Source: Fen-1362 sp964597035
GTDB taxonomy: Bacteria > Planctomycetota > Phycisphaerae > Sedimentisphaerales > Anaerobacaceae
Assembly (NCBI GenBank): GCA_964597035.1
Contig: CAZQWM010000001.1
Span: 62,001-126,000 of the forward strand
Length of the DNA: 64,000 bases
Direction of reading: 5' to 3'
The first letter of the stretch is position 1, and the number at the start of each line of letters is the position of its first letter. The notes below the pieces were generated by a model that was not told where the DNA came from, did not search any database, and was given only the letters and a program-made list of their open reading frames with translations. Both the position numbers and the translations under genes were made by a program. Of this stretch, positions 8,477-16,241 are shown in pieces.

Positions 8477-9094
8477 ATGGACATTAACCTGTTATTGAAG
8501 GGATTCGCGGTCGGCATTGTGATGGCAGTGCCCATCGGACCGGTAGGTCTGTTGTGCACCCAGCGAACACTTGTCCGCGGAAGGATGCATGGTCTGGTCT
8601 CCGGCTTTGGCGCAGCAACCGGCGATGCAATATACGGAACTCTTGCAGTGTTCGGCCTAACCATCGTCTCCGATTTTCTGGTTGAACAACATTTATGGTT
8701 TCGGCTTTTCGGCGGTATATTCCTCTGCCTGCTCGGAATAAAGGCGTTTACGGTAAAGCGCATAAAAGAGGGTCCACTTGCCGAAAAACTGTGCCATTTC
8801 AACAATTACGGCTCAACACTGCTGATTACGCTGTCTAATCCAATGGCGTTTCTGGTCTCTGCGAGCGTCTTCGCCGGTCTGGGCATAGCCGGTTCAGGCA
8901 GGCGATGGAGCGAAGCTGGACAGCTTGTCGCAGGCGTGTTCCTTGGCTCAATGTTCTGGTGGATTCTGCTAAGCGTTTCTGTCGGCGCGTTTCACAGAAA
9001 AGTCGGTGAGAGCACACTGGTTTTGCTTGCTCGCATCTTCGGTGGAATTCTCACGACCCTTGGAATCATCATTACCATAAGCGCCATAGTATAA
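8477..9094 (+). CDS. LysE-family exporter
   Basis: 205-residue inner-membrane protein with about six hydrophobic segments. The N-terminus FAVGIVMAVPIGPVGLLCTQRTL carries the conserved AxPIGPxG motif of the LysE/RhtB superfamily (quoted parts: MAVPIGPVG, RGRMHGLVSGFGAATGD), and LLITLSNPMAF is the second conserved block. Members export amino acids or related small cations; the substrate here cannot be deduced. The gene follows the SGNH gene by 37 bases and may be cotranscribed. No clear Shine-Dalgarno sequence is seen at the ATG. Confidence 0.85.
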   Translation: MDINLLLKGFAVGIVMAVPIGPVGLLCTQRTLVRGRMHGLVSGFGAATGDAIYGTLAVFGLTIVSDFLVEQHLWFRLFGGIFLCLLGIKAFTVKRIKEGPLAEKLCHFNNYGSTLLITLSNPMAFLVSASVFAGLGIAGSGRRWSEAGQLVAGVFLGSMFWWILLSVSVGAFHRKVGESTLVLLARIFGGILTTLGIIITISAIV

Positions 9095-9180
9095 ATCAAC
9101 TGATACCAAGGCACCAAACGATCCATCGAAAAAACTGTTCTCGAGAGCCAAATCGTTTCCCAGCCGATAATCGCAGCTTA

Positions 9181-9741
9181 CTACTCGGCCTCTTTGCCCT
9201 GTCCTTCTGGTTCCTGACTTTCCTCCTCAGGGGAAGATTCAGCGGATTGCTGCTGTGCGGCCTCTTTCTGTGCGGCCTTGAAGGCCTCGACATCAGCGCC
9301 TTCGGGGACAACAACGACGCTAATGGCAGCAGTCACATCATCCGAAAAACTCAGGGTGATGTTATAAGTGCCGACCTGCTTTATGTGCTCATCGAGCACA
9401 ACAATGTCATCGTGGACCTCGAAGCCCTGCGCTCGCAGGTTCTCAGCAATATTATGCTGTGTAATCGAGCCGAAAAGATGCCCCTGCTCGTTCGCAGCGG
9501 CGGCGATGACTGCCTCGGCACCATCGACGGCTTTTGCCGCCTCTGCAAGCCGTTCGATTTCAAGCCGACGCTGCTCAGCACGCTGCGCCTTGGCCCGCGC
9601 GATTGCCTTTATATTCGCCTCGGTGGCGGGCTTGGCAAGGCCCTGAGTGAACAGGTAGTTTCTCGCGTAGCCATCGGCAACATCAACGACGTCACCGAGC
9701 CAGCCGAGTTTGCTTATATCATCCGTCAATAATACCTTCAT
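9181..9741 (-). CDS. rplI: Ribosomal protein bL9
   Basis: Large-subunit protein L9, 186 residues. The N-terminal domain starts MKVLLTDDISKLGWLGDVVDV and has the signature GYARNYLFTQGLA; a charged alpha-helical linker follows, then the C-terminal RNA-binding domain (HLFGSITQHNIAENLRAQGFEV). Beyond the usual length of about 150 residues there is an acidic Gln/Glu/Ser-rich tail of about 30 residues (EESQEPEGQGKEAE), similar in style to the tail of the bS6 protein of the same operon. It is the last gene of rpsF-ssb-rpsR-rplI. Confidence 0.95.
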   Translation of the reverse strand: MKVLLTDDISKLGWLGDVVDVADGYARNYLFTQGLAKPATEANIKAIARAKAQRAEQRRLEIERLAEAAKAVDGAEAVIAAAANEQGHLFGSITQHNIAENLRAQGFEVHDDIVVLDEHIKQVGTYNITLSFSDDVTAAISVVVVPEGADVEAFKAAQKEAAQQQSAESSPEEESQEPEGQGKEAE

Positions 9742-9772
9742 TTACTCAACCTCCGCTTACAGGAGCACAACT

Positions 9773-9793
9773 CATAAGTGCATAAGTCACAAG
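9773..9793. repeat. CATAAGT-type dispersed repeat between rpsR and rplI
   Basis: 21 bases (CATAAGTGCATAAGTCACAA plus G) exactly match the reverse complement of 3437-3457. Further TTGTGCGCTTGTGTTCTTA sequence continues to 9834. It sits in the gap of about 100 bases between rpsR and rplI, so it would be transcribed in the operon mRNA and could fold. Confidence 0.65.
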
Positions 9794-9839
9794 TAGCTGC
9801 GCTCTTTCGTTCTTGTGCGCTTGTGTTCTTATTTCTGGT

Positions 9840-10103
9840 TTATGCGGTAAACGGCAAAAGCGCCATATATCTTGCCCGCTTGATGGCTCTTTTGACTTTG
9901 CGCTGACAGCCCGCACAATTGCCGCTGCGCTTGCGTGAGTATATCTTTCCGCGATGCGTCAGCAGCTTCTGCAGCGTCTCGATATCCTTATAATCAACAT
10001 ACTTATCGCCCCGCCTGCAAAACCGACACTGCGTCTGCCCCTGAGGGGCCAGCTTGCGGGTCTTTGTTGTTTTTCGGTCTCTCCTGTCGTTGCGTTGCAC
10101 CAT
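9840..10103 (-). CDS. rpsR: Ribosomal protein bS18 (zinc-binding type)
   Basis: Small-subunit protein S18, 87 residues. It has the conserved core YVDYKDIETLQKLLTHRGKIYSRKRSG (parts: DYKDIETL, GKIYSRKR) and KRAIKRARYMALLPF at the end. CRFC near the N-terminus and CAGC after the core form a four-cysteine zinc site, the 'C+' version of S18. The ATG at 10103 is preceded by GAGGTG at good spacing, which decides this start over an in-frame upstream codon at 10175. S18 pairs with bS6 in the 30S platform; both are in this operon with ssb between them. Confidence 0.95.
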   Translation of the reverse strand: MVQRNDRRDRKTTKTRKLAPQGQTQCRFCRRGDKYVDYKDIETLQKLLTHRGKIYSRKRSGNCAGCQRKVKRAIKRARYMALLPFTA

Positions 10104-10177
10104 ATTTTCACCTCTATTGGGTTTCTCGTCGCTCGAGACTCGACAGCCCCGAGTCACCGGGCAGCGCCGAGTCACTA

Positions 10178-10612
10178 TTAAAATGGAATATCATCGTCTG
10201 ACGGTTGTGCCCCTTTTGCCGGCCCCTCCGACGAGGCACCGTCGGGCTGAACCTGACTATCCGTGCCGACACCGCCGCCTGGGGGGGCGCCGAGGAACTG
10301 GAAGTTCTCCACAACAACCCTGTGCCTGCTGCGTTTGGAGCCATCCTGTGCCGTCCAGGTATCATACGAAAGCCGGCCCTCGACAAAAAGAGGACGGCCT
10401 TTGGTCATATACTTGTTGATGTTCTCGGCCAGCCGACCGAATGCCCGGCAGTCAACAAAGCAGGTTTCGTCCTTGCTCTGGCCGTCCTTGCCGGTCCATT
10501 TGCGGTTGACCGCCAGGCCGAATTCCACGACCGGGGTCTGGCTCGGCAGATACGACAACTGCGGGTCGCGCGTAAGATTGCCTATCAGTAATACCTTGTT
10601 AAAGTTGGCCAT
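10178..10612 (-). CDS. ssb: Single-stranded DNA-binding protein
   Basis: 144-residue SSB. The OB fold starts MANFNKVLLIGNLTRDPQL and contains FGLAVNRKW, CRAFGRLAENI and GRPLFVEGRLSYDTW, all family hallmarks. A Gly/Ser/Pro-rich linker leads to the acidic tip DDDIPF, the docking tail for replication and repair partners. The ATG at 10612 has AGGAG six bases upstream; an in-frame TTG two codons earlier is less likely. Position between rpsF and rpsR is the classical bacterial order. Confidence 0.96.
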   Translation of the reverse strand: MANFNKVLLIGNLTRDPQLSYLPSQTPVVEFGLAVNRKWTGKDGQSKDETCFVDCRAFGRLAENINKYMTKGRPLFVEGRLSYDTWTAQDGSKRSRHRVVVENFQFLGAPPGGGVGTDSQVQPDGASSEGPAKGAQPSDDDIPF

Positions 10613-10675
10613 AATCAACTCCTATGTATTTTTTCACAACAGGCAAGGCCGATTCGGTCACGCCCCGCGCACGGC

Positions 10676-11164
10676 TTACGAATCCTGCTGCTCTGTGTTA
10701 TCCTGGTCGCCGTCGCCTCCATCGAAATCTTCCTGGTCGCTTTCCTCGGACGCCTCGTCAGATGGCTTTGCCTGTTCAGGCGCGACTTCCCGCTGGGCCG
10801 GCTGCCGAGGCTGGTTTTCAGCACGCGCCGCCTGCGGCTCTTTGTTGACATCCTCCTCGGTGAGTTGCTCGGCCCTGAGAATTAACACCCGAATGATACG
10901 CTCCGAAAGCTGAACATCGCGTTCGATATCGCGGATTTTTTCTCCGTCGGCCCTGAAGTAAGTAAGTATATATGTCCCGCGGCTGCACCTTCTGATTGTG
11001 TAGGCCAGAGGCCGCTCGTCCCACTTGCGAATGGCAATGATTTCAGCATCGGCCCTAGTCAATGTCGCCCTGATGAAATCAAGGATACCATCCCAATCCC
11101 TCGCCGCTTCGGCCGAGTCTATGAGAAACATTCCTTCATAAAGCTTTTTGACAGCAGTTTTCAA
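10676..11164 (-). CDS. rpsF: Ribosomal protein bS6 with long acidic tail, TTG start
   Basis: Small-subunit protein S6. Residues 1-100 form the S6 domain (YEGMFLIDSAEAARDW, IRKWDERPLAYTIRRCSRGTY, LSERIIRVLILRAE). About 60 further residues are Glu/Asp/Gln-rich and probably disordered. No ATG fits: GGAGG is placed eight bases before a TTG at 11164, which gives MKTAVKKLYEG as the N-terminus; an in-frame TTG at 11182 is too close upstream to use that site. A small stem AGCA/TGCT stands just before the GGAGG. First gene of rpsF-ssb-rpsR-rplI, 28 bases after pth. Confidence 0.93.
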   Translation of the reverse strand: MKTAVKKLYEGMFLIDSAEAARDWDGILDFIRATLTRADAEIIAIRKWDERPLAYTIRRCSRGTYILTYFRADGEKIRDIERDVQLSERIIRVLILRAEQLTEEDVNKEPQAARAENQPRQPAQREVAPEQAKPSDEASEESDQEDFDGGDGDQDNTEQQDS

Positions 11165-11192
11165 ATTAGTTACCTCCAGCAAAATTTGCTAA

Positions 11193-11780
11193 TTACGTTT
11201 CGCTACTATTGAATTTTGTCATCGCCGCATCGATACCTTCCTGAAGCCAGCAAATCGCCGCTTCTTTGGCTCGTCCGACGCCCTGATTTATGAGAGTGTT
11301 TTCTTCCTGGTCCGGCTCACCCAGGACGTAATCGGTCTGCTCGTCGGTCGGACAGCGTCCAATGCCGATTCGCAGGCGGGGAACATCTTCTGTTCCGAGT
11401 TTAGCAAGCACGTCTGCCAGTCCGTTATGCCCGCCGGCCGAACCTTTGGTCCTTAATCTGATTCGGCCCGGCTCAAGCCATATATCGTCGAGTACCACAA
11501 GCATGTCGCACAGATTCAGCTTATAGAAGGCGACTGCCTCGGCTACAGGCAGGCCACTGCGATTCATATATCGCCAGGGCTTAAACAACATAAGCCCCCT
11601 GCCGGCACATTCGCCCTTGGCGAGCCGGCCGCCGAAGCTGCGTTTGCCAATCTCAACACCAAGGTCATCGGCGAGCAAATCAACAACTCTAAAACCCACA
11701 TTATGCCGCGTCTCGGCATAACTCTTACCGGGATTTCCAAGTCCAACTATCATCTTCATACCAGCCATATCGGGGCTCAC
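11193..11780 (-). CDS. pth: Peptidyl-tRNA hydrolase
   Basis: Recycles peptidyl-tRNA released from stalled ribosomes. The protein has MIVGLGNPGKSYAETRHNVGF with the catalytic His in RHNVG, FKPWRYMNRSG (Asn and Met of the active cleft), VVLDDIWLEPGRIRL and GSAGGHNGLADV. Length is the usual 190 or so. The GTG at 11780 follows the rplY stop by 11 bases; ATG codons at 11768 and 11759 are also possible because none has a strong ribosome site. The rplY-pth pairing is common in bacteria. Confidence 0.95.
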   Translation of the reverse strand: MSPDMAGMKMIVGLGNPGKSYAETRHNVGFRVVDLLADDLGVEIGKRSFGGRLAKGECAGRGLMLFKPWRYMNRSGLPVAEAVAFYKLNLCDMLVVLDDIWLEPGRIRLRTKGSAGGHNGLADVLAKLGTEDVPRLRIGIGRCPTDEQTDYVLGEPDQEENTLINQGVGRAKEAAICWLQEGIDAAMTKFNSSET

Positions 11781-11791
11781 CAGACAAAGCC

Positions 11792-12448
11792 CTACTTCTT
11801 CTCTTCGCCGGCTTCCTCTCGTTCGGCCTCCTCCTTTGCCTCGGTTATGACCTCCGGGACAACAGGCATCTCGGCCTCAAGCTCCTCGGTTGTCTTGGCA
11901 GCGGCAACAACGTGGCAGGTGGCTACCAGCAAATCCGGCTGGCTGACGAGTTTGACGCCTTCGGGCAACTGAATATCGCAAGCGTGAATCGCATCATCGA
12001 CGCCCATTTCCTTGATGGAGACGGTGATAACCTCAGGGATATCAGTGACGCGGCATTCAATCTCCAGATTGCCGACGTGCAGCTCGACCATACCGCCTTC
12101 GTGTGTGCCCTTTGCAGTGCCCTTAAGCTCAATCGGGACTTCCACGCTGACCATTTCCTTGACATCGACCCTCATCAGGTCCACGTGGATGATTTCTTTT
12201 CCGAGATGGTCGTACTGAATGTCCTTGACGAGCATTGTCTCGTGTTTATCGCCCACCTGGATATCCATCAGCCGATGCCCATGATGCAGCGCCTCGACAA
12301 AGGCGTGCGCATCGAGGGAAACGGCGACTGGCTCCTGCTTGTGGCCATAGCATATGGCCGGGACCCTGCCCTGTTTGCGCAATCCGGCTGCATCCTTCGA
12401 ACCGAGCTTCTTACGCGTCTGGGCCTGTAACACCAAAGCTTTACCCAT
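11792..12448 (-). CDS. rplY: Ribosomal protein bL25, CTC (general stress) form
   Basis: 5S rRNA-binding protein of 218 residues, the long TL5/CTC form. N-terminal domain: LQAQTRKKLGSKDAAGLRKQGRVPAICYG (parts: TRKKLGSKDAAGLRKQGR, PAICYG), HVDLMRVD and PIELKGTAKG. The beta-domain follows (EVITVSIKEMGVDDAIHACDI), then a Glu/Ala/Lys tail. The ATG at 12448 has TGAGGAAATT before it; an in-frame codon 15 residues upstream lacks a ribosome site. Encoded between prs and pth, as in many bacteria. Confidence 0.94.
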   Translation of the reverse strand: MGKALVLQAQTRKKLGSKDAAGLRKQGRVPAICYGHKQEPVAVSLDAHAFVEALHHGHRLMDIQVGDKHETMLVKDIQYDHLGKEIIHVDLMRVDVKEMVSVEVPIELKGTAKGTHEGGMVELHVGNLEIECRVTDIPEVITVSIKEMGVDDAIHACDIQLPEGVKLVSQPDLLVATCHVVAAAKTTEELEAEMPVVPEVITEAKEEAEREEAGEEKK

Positions 12449-12523
12449 AATTTCCTCACAAAAAACCGATTTTACAAGGTGGCTCTTACCCACCGATTTA
12501 CTGTTATATTACTCTGCCCAACC

Positions 12524-13483
12524 CTACGGCTGATGGGGGACAAACAAGCTGCTTACCGATTCATTTCTATGTATTCTTTTTATCGCCTCGCCGAGCATGG
12601 CACAGACGGTTAAAACCTTGATTTTCTTCATTGCCGCGGCCTCCTTGGTCAGTGGTATAGTATCGGTGACTACCACCTCATCAATAGGCGCTTTGCCGAG
12701 CTTTTCCACTGCGCCGGGCGCGAACACTCCGTGAGTTGCGCCGACACACACATCACTGGCGCCTCGCTTTTTTACGAGTTGCGCGGCGATGCAAATGGTG
12801 CCGGCAGTGGTAATCATATCGTCGCACATAAGAATGTTTCTGCCGGCAACATCTCCGATAAGCTCCTCTGCCTGAACCTGGCTGCTACTGACCCGTCTTT
12901 TATGGATAATCGCCAAATCGCCTCCGAGGTCCGAAACGTAACGAGATGCAATCTTGATGTTGCCCACGTCCGGAGAGACCACGGTGAGCTTATCGATTTT
13001 CTTGTCGCGGAAATATTTGCTCAGCACAAGCTCCCCGGTCAGGTGGTCTACAGGTATATCGAAAAAGCCCTGTAGCTGCTGGGCGTGCAGGTCGATGGTG
13101 AGAACGCGGTCTGCGCCGGCGGCGGTAATGAGATTGGCGACGAGTTTTGCGGTAATCGGCACACGGCCCTCGTCCTTTCGGTCCTGTCGTGCGTAGCCGA
13201 AGTAAGGTATTACGGCGGTAATACGCTTCGCGCTGGCACGCCTGAGGCAATCGAGGTAAATGAGCAGCTCGACAAGATTTTCGTCCACAGGCCTGCATGT
13301 GGATTGAATCACGAAACAATCTCTGCCTCTGACGTCATCTTCGACACGGATGATTTTTTCGCCGTCGGGGAATTTTTCTATCTCTGCGCCGCCGAGAGGC
13401 ACATCGAGATACTTGCACACGGCCCTGGCCAATGGTTCGTTGCTGCAGCCCGAGAATATTTTCATTTGGTCGTTTAGAAACAT
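12524..13483 (-). CDS. prs: Ribose-phosphate pyrophosphokinase (PRPP synthase)
   Basis: Makes PRPP from ribose 5-phosphate and ATP for purine, pyrimidine, His, Trp and NAD synthesis. 319 residues, the standard class I length. Seen: FSGCSNEPLARAVCKYLDVPLG (parts: SGCSNEPLA), FVIQSTCRPVDENLVELL, the YFGYARQDRK catalytic region, TIDLHAQQLQGFFDIPVDHL (Mg/ATP site, in parts LHAQQLQGFFD), and the PRPP loop CDDMITTAGTI. AGGA lies nine bases before the ATG. The stop of glmU is 5 bases upstream, so the genes are coupled. Confidence 0.96.
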   Translation of the reverse strand: MFLNDQMKIFSGCSNEPLARAVCKYLDVPLGGAEIEKFPDGEKIIRVEDDVRGRDCFVIQSTCRPVDENLVELLIYLDCLRRASAKRITAVIPYFGYARQDRKDEGRVPITAKLVANLITAAGADRVLTIDLHAQQLQGFFDIPVDHLTGELVLSKYFRDKKIDKLTVVSPDVGNIKIASRYVSDLGGDLAIIHKRRVSSSQVQAEELIGDVAGRNILMCDDMITTAGTICIAAQLVKKRGASDVCVGATHGVFAPGAVEKLGKAPIDEVVVTDTIPLTKEAAAMKKIKVLTVCAMLGEAIKRIHRNESVSSLFVPHQP

Positions 13484-13487
13484 CGCT

Positions 13488-14711
13488 TCAGGTCCTTTCC
13501 TCTGTATTGGACGAAGGACGAACTACGGCGCCCGGCTCGATATATGCGCCGTCCTTAAGCTGTAGCGGCGCAACCAGCACCGCTCCGGAACCGATATAGC
13601 AGTTATCACCAACGATGGTACGATGAATTTGTTTGCCGTCGTAGTTGGCGGTAATGGAGCCGGCACCGACGTTGACGTTTTTGCCGACAGTAGCGTCGCC
13701 GATGTAACTATGATGTCGTGCACGGACCCCTTCAGCAATCGCTGCGTTCTTAACTTCCGTGAAGACGCCGAGCACAACATCCCTGTCGAGTTTCGTTCCG
13801 CTTCGCAGGTATGCAAAAGGCCCGATGCGGCAATTGGCGCCTATAACGACATCGCCGTATATGCAGGTAAACGGCTCAATGACGGTATCCTGGCCGATTT
13901 GCGCGCGGGCGTCAATCCAGGTATTCGGCGGGTCGACGATGGTTACACCATTTTCCATCAGCCGATTCTGGATTCTGCGCTGCATAATCTTGCCGGCCTC
14001 GCTGAGCTGCTCCCGGCTGTTTACGCCCATTGCCTCTTCCGGCCGCACTGCTGTGACGGCCACGACCCTGTGCCCGCCCGCAATAATCACAGCAAGAGCA
14101 TCGGTGAGATAAAACTCGCCCTTTACGTTGTCGGGTTTGACCTGTTTAAGCGCCTCGAAGAGAACCTTGTTATTAAACAGATAATAGCTCGGATTGACCT
14201 CCTGTATCTTAAGCTGCTCAGGTGTGCAGTCGGCGTGCTCGACTATGCCTTCGATGTTGCCATAGGTATCGCGGATGATGCGTCCGTAGCCGGTCGGATC
14301 TTCAAGGACGGCCGTGGCAAGAGTTGCACCGGCGTGCTCGGTGTTGTGCTTTTCGATAAGCGTCTTTAGCATTTCGATGCGAATCAACGGCCCGTCGCCG
14401 CACAGCACCAGCGTCTGGCCGGTGAACTCCTTCAGGTGCTCAGCGCAGCAGCTAACCGCATCAGCGGTGCCTTTCTGCTCGGGCTGAGTCACCCATACTA
14501 TATCGCCATTATCATCGGTGCTGAACCGCTGCCTGACCTGTTCGGAACCGAAGCCGACGACAACGTACATTTTTCCCACGCCGACGCTTCGGCAGGCATC
14601 GACTACGTAGCTTAGCATCGGCCTGCCGCAGACTTCGTGCAGAACCTTTGCCAGCTTCGTGTTCATCCGGCTGCTGACGCCAGCAGCTAAAATTATCGCA
14701 ACCCTCTGCAC
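13488..14711 (-). CDS. glmU: GlmU-type N-acetylglucosamine-1-phosphate uridyltransferase/acetyltransferase, short C-terminus
   Basis: Makes UDP-GlcNAc for peptidoglycan and surface glycans. The N-terminal nucleotidyltransferase has LAAGVSSRMNTKLAKVLHEVCGRPML (parts: LAAGVSSRM, KVLHEVCGRP), QKGTADAV and LCGDGPLI. From about residue 255 a left-handed beta-helix follows with GPFAYLRSGT, HHSYIGDATVGKNVN and GAGSITANYDG, matching the acetyltransferase active site (His, Tyr and Asn positions kept). The protein is 407 residues, about 45-50 shorter than E. coli GlmU; the extreme C-terminal arm is missing, so full acetyltransferase activity is uncertain. tRNA-Gln lies 86 bases upstream and prs follows immediately. 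Confidence 0.9.
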   Translation of the reverse strand: MQRVAIILAAGVSSRMNTKLAKVLHEVCGRPMLSYVVDACRSVGVGKMYVVVGFGSEQVRQRFSTDDNGDIVWVTQPEQKGTADAVSCCAEHLKEFTGQTLVLCGDGPLIRIEMLKTLIEKHNTEHAGATLATAVLEDPTGYGRIIRDTYGNIEGIVEHADCTPEQLKIQEVNPSYYLFNNKVLFEALKQVKPDNVKGEFYLTDALAVIIAGGHRVVAVTAVRPEEAMGVNSREQLSEAGKIMQRRIQNRLMENGVTIVDPPNTWIDARAQIGQDTVIEPFTCIYGDVVIGANCRIGPFAYLRSGTKLDRDVVLGVFTEVKNAAIAEGVRARHHSYIGDATVGKNVNVGAGSITANYDGKQIHRTIVGDNCYIGSGAVLVAPLQLKDGAYIEPGAVVRPSSNTEERT

Positions 14712-14760
14712 GACAACTTATACCTTAAAAATAAAAGCCCAAAACCAAAACTGTACCCCA

Positions 14761-14781
14761 GCTTTGCACTTTAACTTTTAA
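14761..14781. repeat. Dispersed intergenic repeat, copy 1
   Basis: GCTTTGCACTTTAACTTTTA plus A; the same 21 bases occur at 16221-16241. Both copies lie a short way upstream (on the - strand) or downstream of gene ends and are embedded in similar A-rich sequence with CTTAAAAA and CAAAACT runs. Confidence 0.6.
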
Positions 14782-14796
14782 TCCTCAAGCTTTCAT

Positions 14797-14868
14797 CTAC
14801 CCGGCCAGGACTCGAACCTGGAATGGGAGGACCAAAACCTCCTGTGTTACCTATTACACCACCGGGTA
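14797..14868 (-). tRNA. tRNA-Gln (UUG)
   Basis: Complete 72-base cloverleaf. Acceptor TACCCGG (14868-14862) pairs with CCGGGTA (14804-14798), discriminator G at 14797; D stem GTGT/ACAC; anticodon stem GGAGG/CCTCC with loop TTTTGGT giving anticodon TTG (14835-14833); T arm CCAGG-TTCGAGT-CCTGG. The 3' CCA is not encoded, so it must be added by CCA-adding enzyme. It lies 86 bases upstream of glmU on the same strand and may be cotranscribed with it. Confidence 0.97.
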
Positions 14869-14876
14869 ATTCCAGG

Positions 14877-14940
14877 CGCATAAGTTATAAGTCTTAAGTG
14901 CATAAGTTCTTTTGATTTGGGGCCTTATGCACTTCTGTCT
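14877..14940. repeat. CATAAGT-type dispersed repeat upstream of tRNA-Gln
   Basis: Contains GCATAAGTTATAAGTCTTAAG then TGCATAAGT, and an inverted CTTATGCACTT at about 14927-14937, so the region can fold into a hairpin. It is related to the repeats at 3437-3457 and 9773-9793. Confidence 0.55.
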
Positions 14941-15114
14941 CTTTTAGCGCTGTCACGGTCCCGCCCATCGCCGGGCGGGAGACTGGACTCCGCCGGAGGC
15001 CTGAATCAACCACGCCGTGATACTGTTGACCCATACTGCCCCTTGCAACGGAACTGGCGGTAATATACTCCAACCGCCCCCGACTGGCAATATCTTTTTT
15101 TGAAAAACCCGTCA

Positions 15115-16167
15115 TTACGGCTGGTTAGCCACCGGCGCATAGGAGTTTGGCTCCGCTTGCGGCACAAGTTTCGGGGACGCTTTGGGGCGTTCAATCATCT
15201 CAAAGATTGTAACTGTGTGTGTTTTAGTCGGCGCTGGTGCATGGGGCAGCCGAAGTACAGGACCCTGGGCCGAGAGCTTCACTTGCTCTACAAAGTCCTG
15301 TGTCAGGGTATAATTTATGATGCGGCCCGTTGATTCATTAACTTCAATCCGGCCTGTGCCTGTGCCTGAGACCTCGCGTTTGACCTCGACTCCGCCAACG
15401 GCCGTCCCATTGGCGTCGGCAAGGGTTCTGACAACGAGGTTGACATCAATTACAGCAATCCCGCCCGGCCTGCGTTCGCCAAGCCGGAAAGAGCGTTGCG
15501 TCACAGTATCGCTTCCTTCTCTTCGCTCGGTGCGGCTCCAGGAGTCGCCGACAGCAATCCGCCCTGCATCAGGTGCGGCACAGTGCCCAGGCGTGCAGGC
15601 ATCGGGAAAAATCGCGAGCAGATCTTCAAACTGACTTCGGATCCGAATCTCAACAAACTGCATATCCACTGCCCGTAAAAACTCGTCTCTGCCGGTAATG
15701 AGAGGGATTTTGCCTTTGATGGAGCTAACTATCGCCTGAAGGCCATTGACTTTCTTTACTCGGCCCTGCGGGGTTATGTTTACATAGAACTCCTCTCCGA
15801 GCATCAGTCGCAGCACAAGGGCCTCCGGAGGGATTTTGGGCTGATTAGCGTCGGAATCGTACTCAACATTGACGCCCGGGGCTTTTAGCTTAAGGACGGC
15901 CCGTCTGTAGGTGTATTTGGCCCAGAAAGAGCCATCCGGTTCAACCTCCTCGATATCAAAATCACATTCAAGCCGGTTATTTCTTAGGGTAACCCGCTCG
16001 TTGCCTTTCGCCATCGTTACGGTCTTCTGTTCTGAGACCGATACAAAAGTGAACCTCATCCCAGGCTGAAACCTGAACTGCAACCGGCCTTCACTGTCGT
16101 CTGCGTAGCACAAACATGTCGAAAACAGCGTCATCGTCGCCAGAAAAATGGAGTTTTTCCCCATCAA
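15115..16167 (-). CDS. Exported protein of unknown function (DUF6263-like)
   Basis: 350 residues with a signal peptide (MMGKNSIFLATMTLFSTCLCYA then DDS). The mature part is beta-rich: LQFRFQPGMRFTFVSVSEQ, FDIEEVEPDGSFWAKYTYRR, LMLGEEFYVNITPQGRVKKVNG, VGDSWSR. This pattern of a 'quantity extracted by a field G..F' with a V..VNG motif matches the DUF6263-type proteins frequent in planctomycetes; no activity is known. The C-terminal 40 residues are Pro/Ala/Thr-rich. Monocistronic, between rlmN and the tRNA, on the same strand. Confidence 0.6.
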   Translation of the reverse strand: MMGKNSIFLATMTLFSTCLCYADDSEGRLQFRFQPGMRFTFVSVSEQKTVTMAKGNERVTLRNNRLECDFDIEEVEPDGSFWAKYTYRRAVLKLKAPGVNVEYDSDANQPKIPPEALVLRLMLGEEFYVNITPQGRVKKVNGLQAIVSSIKGKIPLITGRDEFLRAVDMQFVEIRIRSQFEDLLAIFPDACTPGHCAAPDAGRIAVGDSWSRTERREGSDTVTQRSFRLGERRPGGIAVIDVNLVVRTLADANGTAVGGVEVKREVSGTGTGRIEVNESTGRIINYTLTQDFVEQVKLSAQGPVLRLPHAPAPTKTHTVTIFEMIERPKASPKLVPQAEPNSYAPVANQP

Positions 16168-16220
16168 CCCAAACCTTAAAAACAGAAACTCAAAATCAAA
16201 ACTTAAACCTTTTAGTTTTG

Positions 16221-16241
16221 GCTTTGCACTTTAACTTTTAA
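16221..16241. repeat. Dispersed intergenic repeat, copy 2
   Basis: Exact 21-base copy of 14761-14781, located just downstream of the rlmN stop on the - strand and overlapping its last codons by a few bases. Confidence 0.6.
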
